Assembly (NCBI GenBank): GCA_024364735.1
Contig: JAGFNQ010001169.1
Location: forward strand, 170,810-234,809
Reading direction: 5' to 3'
DNA from: Boesenbergia rotunda
Taxonomy: Eukaryota > Streptophyta > Magnoliopsida > Zingiberales > Zingiberaceae
DNA length: 64,000 bases
Made by a program: the position numbers and the translations under genes
Shown here: in pieces, positions 35,201-47,200 of the stretch
How the letters are laid out: each line of letters begins with the position of its first letter
Position numbering within the stretch: position 1 is the stretch's first letter
Notes under the pieces: model-generated
The model's input: only the letters and a program-made list of their open reading frames with translations
The model's database searches: none
Told to the model about the DNA's origin: nothing

Positions 35201-38200
35201 CACCAAAATTAATTTGATATTTGTGGGATCTGCATTTTGTTCACTCCATGAATCTATGGAACCAGAGATATGTTGGATAAATGGCTAGAGATCATGATAG
35301 GTCAACAAAAGAGATCCTAGCTGTAGAAACTTAAATGGTATATTGTATTTTTGCAAAACCAAACTTGTAGTACTGGAAAAAAATCTTACTGCATAGCATA
35401 AACTTTATGATTAATTATATTATACTTATTTTTTAAAGCCGTGATTTGTTTTCTTTGCTTCAAATATGCCAGGTGATTCTTTTCTTTTAAGTTTTTTTCC
35501 CAGTCTCCTATGCATTCTTAAATTTTATATAATTGCATGCAGTGCTGTAATGTATTAAATTTGATAACATATCTAATTTATATTATACAGTTTCCAACAT
35601 TGTTGTAAAAATCGGCCTAGGCGCCCGCCTAGGCGCTAGGCGGCACCCCACCGTAGCGCCGCCTAATGCCGCCTAGGTGCTAGGCGGTAGTCCTCCGCCC
35701 GACTACCGCCTAGCGATTTTTACAACCTTGGTTTCCAACTAATATATTTTTACATATATCAACAACAGATGTATTTGTGCACATATATAGAAAATGTGAT
35801 ATTTAAATAAGGTGGTTTTTGCCCTTTTTTTTTTCTAGATGTCAAAGTTCTAAAAATCGCTAGGCGCTAGTCGGGCGCTAGACTAGCGCCTAGGCAGGAA
35901 TTAGGCGGCGCTAAGCGGATTAATCGGTATCAACATAATTAACATAATAAATCACATATTATAAATCCAAGTTTCCAACACAATAATATTAAATTTAAAA
36001 TGAATTCAAACTTCAAAATTACACTAATAAAATATCATAGACAAAAACTCAATATCATCAACACAAACTCAACATCAAATTTATTCTACTTCTTCTTCTC
36101 CATAATTTTCAACAACTTGGTCTTCATCGGATACAAACTCAATATCATCATTGTATTCCTCCTCTTCTTCTTCGGATTCAAAATCATTCTCATGAAATTC
36201 TCTTACTCTAGAGCTTCTTCGGGGTTGTAGATTTTCATATGCTCCACTTACTTCATCAATCATTTGCCATGTGAGCCCATAACCTAGTTCAACTTCATCA
36301 TCTTCCCCATCATCCATACTCCAATCTTGTGCATTTGAAGCATCTTTTGCAAGAAGGACATCGACATTTCTTTCTCTATCTCTTTTTTGTTTGTTTAACA
36401 ATCTAGCATTAAATTGGACAACTACTAGATTGTTCAATCTGTTGACATCCAACTTGTTTCTTTTCTTTGTGTGAATCTAAAAAAAGAGAGTAAATATTAA
36501 AGTTAGTAATATGAATATATACTTTACTTTAATTAAAGAATAAAGATTTAAAGTTTAAAACTTACTCTTTAATTTTTTTCACACTCAGATACACTTGTAG
36601 TTAATGAAAGTATCATCAATGCCACTCTTAGCAAGTTAGGTGTGTGAGCACCGCATGTACTCCACCATGCACATAGATCAAATGTATCATCATTTTTTTT
36701 ATATACTTTTGCTGCCAGTGTTTTTCCAAATAACCCAGTCTTGTCTCTATATTTTGCAAATTCCTTGTTAATAATTATATTTTGTAGATCCAACTTATTG
36801 ACATGCAAAATTTCTATATATTCAAAAATCCCCATCGACCTCATATAGAGCAATAGAGCTATCTTTATAGTAAAAATAGGGATTCAACAAAAAGGCAGTG
36901 GTATACAATGATGTATCAAGTCTGGCATTCATTTTTGACTCAATAATTGCTATGATAGGCTGATAATTTGATTCCATGTTCAGGGCCACCTTGATATCTT
37001 CATTAGCTTGAAGAAGCTCCCCCATTTAAAAACTCCATCGATGGCTTTCTATCTCCATCTATCAATCGAAGAACTCTAATCAAAGGAGCAAATATTTTCA
37101 AACAAAGTGTCACATCATTCCAAAAACTCATGCTCATCACAGTAGAGTAAGCCAATTTCCATTTATTTGTCTTTGACCTTTTACATGTCTCCCATATATC
37201 ACTTGTAAACATGACCCTTAAACTTATTATTTTTTCAATCAAACTTTGCAATGTGAGGAAATTTGATGCAAACCTGGTAACTCCTGGCCGGACTGTCTAC
37301 CATTTATTTTTTCACTTGATTCATTGGAAGTTGAAGATAGATTCAGATTTATGGCATTCACATACGTTCATAATAAACATTACATTCGTTGAAGATAGAT
37401 TCAAATTTATGGCATTCACATACATTCGTAATAAAAATTACATTCTTAACAATGAAAGATTCTTGGTCTCTAAATTTAAAATTGCTTTAATGTTACAAAG
37501 TTTGAAAGAAAAATATGCCCTAGTTTATAAAGAGCTAAGGACTGCTCTTCTTGTTGCTCATTCCAACATTTTTGTGTGCAAAAGTTAAATAAATTATAAG
37601 CGTACTTTGTTATGTAAGTATTTAATTTACTTAATTGGTTGCAATTGTAAGTGCAAAATTCAATTGGTTGTACACTGATACAATTTCCGTGCCACATCAT
37701 CAACCCATACCACATCATCAAACATAAGAAGAACATCATTTATATATATTCTAGAACAGCCAAGAAAACATAATACCTTTACTGCATGCATAAAATAAGG
37801 AAGTTGGTTGTATTCCATTGATGCATAAAATAAGAAAGGTGATTGTAACTTCCATTGATAACTACCACCAATTTATATCTATATATAGTGCTTAGGTCTA
37901 ATAAGGAGTGATATGAAAAACCATTGTTATTTATTTTCCATATTAGGAAGTTTGACATATATATTGCAAGAAACCTACATGATATTAGTGAGTTACCTAT
38001 TTGTTTTTTCTTAAAATAAATTGTCTCTAACAATTTGGATTTAGATCCATCAAAATCCTTACCACATCTGCTGCCGCGATGGTGAATACTCGATCAATTT
38101 CGACTCCAGATGATCCTGTACATTCTTCTCCTCCGCCTATACCAAAGGCCATCATACAATAACTTACGGCTATCAATTCCAAATTTAATAGTTTGGATGC

Positions 38201-41200
38201 GTTAGCCACTGATGTGGCTGTTCTCAAATCACAAGCCCATGTTCCTACGATGGGAGGTACGAGATGCAATAATGATGATCAATAACATTTAATCCATACT
38301 GACGAATATGACAACTCCTGGGAGCATAATTTTTCACGTAAACAACACACCAGAATGGATTTCCCAAAGTTTTGAAGATGGTGATCCTTGAGGTTGGATT
38401 CTTGAAGCTGAAAAATGTTTTTGTTATTACCAAACACCTGAAGACTTGAAAGTAGATGTGGCTGCCATGTACTTAGAGGGTGATGCATTAGATCTATTCA
38501 CCTGGATCAATAGTGAGACGCCGTTGGTATATTGGGAAGATTTAGTTAAAGCCCTACAGGAGAATTATGGACCGACAGAATTTCAGAATCTTGATGAACA
38601 TATTTGAAATATTTTGCAAACTCACGGTGTTCAAGAATATAGAATTTGTAAGAAGGGCTGCTCATGTACAACATTGACCAGAACATTGCCACTTAGGTGT
38701 TTTCTTGAATGGATTACAGGAGTAAATAAAAATTGATGTTCGCAACCACAAACCTCGGAGTGTCATAAAGCAATGAGTCTAGCCTTGGAATATGAAACAA
38801 AATCAAAGTTGAATAAAAATTTCAAGGGTGTTACAGTGGCTGTGCACAACCCTAATTACACTTCCCGAATACCTCCTTGCAGTTCTTTCCCATTGACACG
38901 TCTTTCAAACACCATTGCACTAACGAAATTCTAGGCTGCAGAAAAACAGTTATAACATCATTCGTTGCAGCTAAGTTTGTAAGGAAGTTGAAGTGCAGTT
39001 ACTGGGGTTGACTATTGTCCAGGATTACTATCCTTTCTCGGTTGGTGGCGCAGATCTCGTATTGGGGATACAATGGTTAGCCTCTTTAAATACTATACAA
39101 ACAAATTGGTATGAGATGTTTTTGATTTTCCATGTAAGGCAAACAGTACAAACTTCAGGGGTAACAACATCTTATTCAGAGGCTACATTTAATATTTGGC
39201 TAAGAAGCAACATGTAGAATCTGTCAAACAACTTATTACAATAGCCAAAACACAACCTACTAAACCGCCGGTTATAACATCTCCAGTTGACTACTTATTA
39301 GGCCAATTTGAGGCCGTGTTTCATGAACCTAAGGCACTTCCACCCTTTAGACATCACTCACATTCTATCCCGGTAATAGCATTGGCTACCCCACCAAACC
39401 TCAGACCATACCGCTATCCTCATTCTCAAAAAACGAAAATTGAAACACAGGTGGCTGAATTATTGAAATTAGGATTTATATGGTCAAGTACTAGCCCGTT
39501 TGCAAGTCCTGTACTATTAGTGCCGAAGAAAGATCATTCTTGGCGCATGTGTGGATTATAGGCGCCTTAATCAAAGTACTATCTCTGATAAATATTTGAT
39601 CCCCAACATTGATGAATTATTAGATGAATTACATGGTGCCACTGTTTTTTCCAAGATTGATTTGTGCTCTGGCTATCATCAGATCCGAATGCTTCCTGCT
39701 GATGTATTCAAAACTGCATTCCGGACTCATCTGGGACATTACGAGTTTGTTGTCATGTCTTTTGGTCTTACGAATGCTCCATCTACATTTCAAGTAGCAA
39801 TGAATGAGCTATTTCGGCCTTATTTATGTAAGTTTATCTTGGTTTTCTTTGACAACATCTTAGTATATAGTGTTGACACTGAACAATAGCAACATCTGTC
39901 CATCGCTTTTCAGCTTTTGCTGGACAATCTCTTTTATGCTAAAAAGTCCAAATGCCTATTTCATCAACCACAACTATCCTTCCTAGGCCATACTATCTCA
40001 TGTAAGGGTGTAGAGATGGATTAGGATAAACTACAGATTATCCATCATTGGCCTCTATTGAATTCTGTGAAGGAGCTACGCAGTTTTCTTGACCTCACAG
40101 GTTATTACCGGCAATTCATCAAGAATTATGGTCTGATTGCCAAACCTTTAATTGATCTCACGAAGAAGAATAACTTCAAATGGCATTAAGCAACTACCGC
40201 AACATTTCAAACATTGAAACATGCTCTTACATCTGCTCCAGTTCTTCATCTACCTGATTTTGATGAAGCGTCTACTGTTGAATGTGATGCATCATCAGAT
40301 GGTACAGGGGCCATTCTTTCCCAACATGGACATCCTATTTCTTATTTCAGTAAAGGTTTATTTTTTTCAACCAGACTCAAATCTACTTACAACCGTGAGT
40401 TATTGGCATTGGTATTGGCATTACAAAAATGGAAGCATTACTTGTTGGATCGACATTTCTTTGTCATTTCTGATCATTGTAGTCTCAAGTGTTTGCTCAA
40501 CCAACGTCTTACAATAAATGAACAACAGCGATTTCTCTTGAAATTGTTGCCGTTTGATTTCTCCATCATTTACAAAAAAAGGTGCAGAAAATACAAGAGC
40601 TGATGCTTTATCGCGCCTTCCTCAACATGCTGACTTCCTATCAATCGTCATTCTTTTCCTTGTGGATTTTCGGGCTACAACTGGCATTATTACAGGATCC
40701 TTATATACATACTTTAATAACAGATATTTCCTCTGATACAAAGACATCCATTTTTCTGTCATTGATCATTTGCTCTACAACAAAAACAAGCTTGTCATCC
40801 CTGAGTAGTCTTCACTATGACAAAAATTGTTGGTTGAATCTCATGACACTCTCATTGGTGGTTATGGTGATTATCTAAAGACTATGCATCGCCTATCACA
40901 AAGTTTTTATTGGCCATGCATGAAGCATGATGTTAAAGCCTGGATTCAAAACTGTTTAGTTTGCCAACGATCTGAATATCGAGCTTTAGTTCCCGTAGGT
41001 TTGCCACAACCACTACCCATACCTGACCGAATTTGGGAGGATATTTCTTATACTTCATGTAACGACCCTCTCTTCTTAACCTTAACCTTAGAGGGAGGTC
41101 ACATTTACTTTTTTGCTCAACTAGGACCAGTCGACTGCCTCCTTGAGCAGTCGACTGGTGGCAGTCGACTCCTTGGCCAGTTTACTCGACCAATCTTTCT

Positions 41201-44200
41201 GTTCGAAATCTGGCCGAGAACCAGTCGACTGATGGAGTTACCAGTCGACTCCACCTGGAAATCACTTGACCAATGTTTCTGTTCCCTCGATTTCATTGGG
41301 GGCAGTCGATTGCTACCTGGAGCAGTCGACTGATACATCTGGAATTCCAATTCCAGACTTCAGAAACATTGATCAACTGATGAAATACATTTCCACTCAA
41401 CCACACTAAGATTATAGGACTCATAATTATAATAACCATAATCTCTGGACCAGATCATACTCCATTTAGCATGCATATCAAACTTAAAATCTTTTGCAGA
41501 AATAAACACTACTATCATTAGACATAATCTTTGCGGAATTAACTATTATCACGAAACTCCAATAAACTCATAAAGATCTACTGTTTAGAATCTAGTAAGT
41601 CTCATCCCAAAGGATCTCACTCTATGATTCCGCCGCCACTGACATAAATCATTCTTCCTTTAGCCTTCTTGCCTTACATCTTTTCTTTATCTTTATCTGC
41701 AGTAAAAGGATGCAAACTATAAGCAAATTGCTTAGTAAGTAGATACCTATCTCATAACACATGCGATCGATATAAAACATGCTCTTGGTCAAATAATGCT
41801 TGTTTTTAGACATATGTACTGAAAATGCTATACTAACATGAATATGCTCATGAATACACTTGGAACAAATGTTTGCATTTGAAAACTTTGCTTGAACTGA
41901 AAAATGCTTTAACATGCTTGAACAAAAATATTTGCTTTTGTAAACTTGAAAATTTTATATTCTTATACTTCTTATACTTCAAAATAATAAACATCTTTTC
42001 TTAGGCCCGACATAGTACCAATGCGCGCATCCCTAATAGGTTTCGGGGTAGCTAGCCACCGAACCCTACCAGAGCGTCTACTAGGCTTGCCTAGATCTTG
42101 TGGGCCTTGGCCCGGTACATGCCAAATAGATCTTGGTCTTTCAAAGTAATATACTTAAACTTATACTCATGATTGTATTTAAAATGCATAACTTAGCATA
42201 TCTTTTGCACTTAAAAAGTAATGTTCCCAAAACTTGTTTTGAAACACATCAAGACCTTGGTCTTGTACTTACATAAAAGCTTAGTCCTAGAACTCGTTCT
42301 AGGACTTAGTAAGACCTCGGTCTTACTCAGAACTTTTATCGAACACCTTGCGTGTCATAATCCCAAAACTTGTTTTGGGGCAAATCAAGACCATGGTCTT
42401 GCTATACTAAGATCACAAACACCAAAAAGACTTAGAATCATGTTTAGAAATCATTCGAGAACTACTTTTACTGCAGGTGAGTGATCTACTTACATCCTTA
42501 TGCTTAGAACTCACTATACCGAACGAAGGATCCTCTTGCTTGCGCGATTCGCCAACCCTTGGCACTAGGAGAGAAACCCTAGTTCCTCTTGGCAAGAACC
42601 CTAGTCTCCTTTGTTTTTGTTTTTCGACAGGGAAGGAGGATGAGAAAACCAAGGGTTTTCTCTCCTTCCTATCCTTTATATACTAAGTGGAAGTTGAAGC
42701 ATCTTCCATAAAGGACGTTTACTATCACTTATCTAATATTGGTTCCATATTCCAACGTGATGCTTTACCACCACCTAATGGAAACTTAAACCTAAGCTAA
42801 ACGGGAGGTCTTTGGTTCGAGCCTTGGCTTCGACCCAGTTATAAAAAGAAATTTTTATATTTCTTTTTATTTTAGAAAAATTCTTGAAAAATGCAGGAAA
42901 ATTTCCGGGCATTACAATCCTCCCTACCATATAAAAAGTTCATCCTCGAACTTAGAATAGCTCTAGATACTTTTGCCTCATGCTATCTTTTATTTCCCAA
43001 GTTGTCTCTTTGTACTTCTAGTTTAGCCATAGAACTTTCACTAAGGGTACCTCTTTGTTCCTCAGTTTCTTGACTGCTCGATCTATTATCTGAATAGGTC
43101 AACTTTCATAACTGAGATCTTCTTGAACTTGTACCGTTTGTGGCTCAATCACTTGGTTGACATCAAGAATATGTTTCTTCAGCATTGAGACATGGAACAC
43201 ATTATGAATAGCTGACATCTCTGGAGGTAGCTCTAACTCATAAGCTACTTTGCCAACTTTTTTCGTTACTAGGTAGGGTCCTATGTAATGAGGACTTAGC
43301 TTGCCTTTCTTCCCGAATCTCATTACATCTTTCATGGGAGCTACTTTGAGAAAAACTGTATCCCCAACCTCGAACTCCAGCGGTCTACGTCGCACATCGG
43401 CATAACTCTTCTGCCTACTCTGAGCAGTTTCTATTCTTTGGCGAATGCTTTTTATAGCTTCTGTGGTATCATTAATAAGGTCAGTCTGATACCCCATTTC
43501 CTTCTCACTACTTTCGTACCAACAGATAGGAGATTTGCACCTTCTACCATAGAGAGCTTCATAAGGCGCCATACCAATAGTAGCTTAATAACTGTTATTG
43601 TAGGCGAACTCAGCTAAACATAAATATTTGCACCAACTGCCCTTGAAATCTAATGCACATGCTCTAAGCATATCTTCTAAAACTTGATTTACTCTTTTTG
43701 TTTGCCCATCCGTTTGAGGATGGTAAGCTGTGCTAAACTTCAGTTTGGTGCCAAGTGCTGTCTGTACACACTCTAAAAAATGCGAAGTAAAACGACCATT
43801 TCTATCGGAGATAATGGTCTTTCGAACTCCGTGCAGTCGGATCACTTCCTGTACATATAACTGAGCTAGTCTTTCTATTGAGTAAGACACTTTGATTGCC
43901 AATAAGTGTGCAGACTTGGTCAATCTGTCTACGATTACCTAGATAGCATCATATCCATTTGTTGTCTTTGGTAGACCAACAATGAAGTCCATGGCTATAT
44001 CTTTCTACTTCCACTCTGGAATCTGTATGGGTCGTAGGACTCCTCCTGACCTCTGATGTTCTGCTTTAACTCTTTGACATGTCAGGCAGGTACTGACATA
44101 TTTAGCTACATCTTTTTTCATTCCGGACCACCAAAATCTTTTTTTCAAATCTTGGTACATTTTGGTAGAACCAGGGTGCATAGAAGAGGGAGTACTATGG

Positions 44201-47200
44201 GCTTCTCCAAGAATCTTCTTTCTCAACTCTTCACTGTGGGGGACACATAAGCGGTCACCATAATAGAGTATCCCACTATCAGATATTCTGAATTCCTTAC
44301 TTTCTCGTTCTTGCATCTCTTGCTTGATCTTTTGAATATCAAAATCTTGATCTTGCTTTTTCTGTATATCCTCAAGCAGAGTTGACTCTAATGTTAATAC
44401 TGAGAGTTGCCCATAAGTAATTTCAACTCCATAATCTACTATCTCTTTCTGTAGTGGTGGTGACAGTGATGACATGGACATCAAAGTTGTGCAAGTCTTT
44501 CTACTTAGCGCATCAACCACTTTATTTGCCTTACCAGGGTGGTAGAGGATTTCACAATCATAATCCTTGACTAACTCCAACCACCTTCGCTGTCTCATAT
44601 TTAGGTACTTCTGAGTGAAGAAATATCTCAGACTCTGATGATCTGTGTAAATCTTGCACTGGACTCCGTACAGATAATGTCTCTACATTTTGAGAGCGAA
44701 GACTACTGCTGCTAACTCAAGATCATGAGTAGGGTAGTTCTTTTCATAATCCTTGAGTTGCCTTGAAGCATAAGCAATGACTTTGCCTTCTTGCATGAAT
44801 ACAACTCCAAGTCCCAACTTTGATGCATCATTGTATATATCAAAGCTTCTGTCACTTTCGGGAACTGTAAGAATGGGAGCACTTGTCAATCTTTTCTTCA
44901 ACTCAATAAAACTCTGCTCACAATCTTCAATCCACTCATACTTCTTATTCTTTCTGATAAAGGCTGTTAGTGGAGAAGCTATCTTTGAAAAGTCCTCTAC
45001 GAATCTTCTGTAATACCCAGCTAAACCCAGAAAGCTTCTGATCTCACTAGCATTCTTTGGTCGACCCCAGTTACTAACTGCTTCAATCATTGCTGGGTCT
45101 ACCATGATACCTTCCTTGTAAAACTAATTGCTTCAATCTTTGCTGGGTCTACCATGATACCTTCCTTGGAAATGATATGGCCTAGGAAAGCCACTTGGTC
45201 AAGCCAGAAGTCACACTTTGTAAACTTGGCATATAACTTCTGCTGTTGTAGGGTCTTCAACACTACTCTCAGATGTTTGTCATGTTCTTCCTGAGACTTT
45301 GAATAAACTAGGATATCATCAATGAAGACTATGACGAACTTATCAAGGAACTCCTTGAATACTCGATTCATTAGATCCATGAATGTTGCAGGGGCGTTTG
45401 TCACTCCAAAGGGCATAACTACAAATTCGTTGTGTCCATACCGTGTTCGGAAAGCAGTTCTCGGCACATCACTCTCCTTGACTTTGAGTTGATGGTAACC
45501 TGATCGCAGATCTATTTTGGAAAACACTGTTGCCCCTTTCAATTGATCAAACAAATCATCTATCCTTGGCAAAGGATATCTGTTCTTGATGGTCACCTTG
45601 TTCAGGGCTCGATAATCTATGCACATTCGCATAGATCCATCTTTCTTCTTGACGAACAACACAGGAGCTCCCCAGGGTGAATGACTAGGGCGGATGAAAC
45701 CCTTGTCGAGCAACTCCTGTAATTGTTCTTGCAGCTCCTTCAGTTCTGCTAGCGTCATACGATAAGGTGCCTTTGAAATCGGGTTGGTACCTGGAGCCAA
45801 CTCAATTTCAAACTCAATTTCTTGGTTAGGAGGCAATCTTGGTAACTCTTCAGGAAACACCTCCGGATAGTCACATACTACTCGTACTTCTTCTTTCTTT
45901 AGTTCTTCTTTTTGCCTTGCATCTACTATATGTGCTAAATAGCCAGAACATCCATTGTCTAACATCTTGTGAGCTTGTAGGTTAGAAAGAAACCTTTTTG
46001 TCTTTCTCTTTGGGTCTCCGAAAAACCCGAATGGAAGTTCTGCTTCTGGTGTGAACTTTACTCTTCTTTTGCGGCGTTCAATAAAAGCACTGTACTTGCT
46101 CAAGAAATTCATCCCTAAAATGATATCGTAATCCTTCATATCAAGGACTACTAAATCACCATAGAGTTCTCGGTTGGAAATCTGAATTGGTACAACTCTT
46201 AGCCATTGAGTAGATGCCATGGCCTTTCCCGAAGGTAAGGTCGCTAAGAACTCATCATTCAGCACTTCTGGTGGAATCCCTAGCTTCTTGGAGAATGATA
46301 TAGACACAAAAGAATGTGTTGCACTAATATCGAATAACACACTAGCATAATGAGATAAGATGAGTATTCGACCTATGACCACGGTAGGAGAATTTGCCAT
46401 CTCTTCTTTGGTGATGGCGACAATTCTAGCGTTGGTCGGGACTGGTGAGGCTTCCACTCTCCCTTGACTGATGTAGGGTCCTTCCAGTGCTGGCTGCATC
46501 AGGTGCAACTGTGCAGACTTTCCCCCGTACTGAATAAGTTGTGGTGGAGGCGGATTTGCTTTGGTAGGGCAAACCTTGGCCATATGCCTTTCTACTCCAC
46601 AGATGTAGCACCCACTCATGCCTTGGCGATATTCTCCTGGGTGCGTCCTCCCACACATTGGACATTGAGGATATTTGGGGTACTTGCTTGATGAACTTCT
46701 TTTGTTTCTTCCAGAAGTCTTTTGATTCCCTTGCTTCCTTTTGTTTGGGTTCCCTTTCCAGTTCTGCGGGTTACCCTGAGATTTCTGGACTGCTACTTGC
46801 TTCTGTTGCATCCTGGTGGCCTTTATACTGTTTAAGTAGTGCTTAGTGATCAAAGCACTACTTATCAGTTCTTCTGAGGTCTGTGGCCTATTAACACCGC
46901 TGGCCACATTTAAAGCTATCTTAGGTCTTAACATCTTGAGCATTAGCCTGACTCTTTCCCTTTCAGTGCCAACTAGCTCTGGGCACAGACGAGCTAGCCG
47001 GTTGAACTTCTTCACTACTTCATCCACAGATAGTTCTCCTTGTTTGAACTCCGTGAATTCAACATAATGCTTGTTGGTTACTCGCATATAAAAGTACTCT
47101 TCAAAGAACTCGGTCTCGAAGTTGGCCCATGTCATCTGGTTGACATTTCTCTTGGCCTTGATTCTCTCCCACCACATTCTAGCATCTCCGGTAAGGCAGA

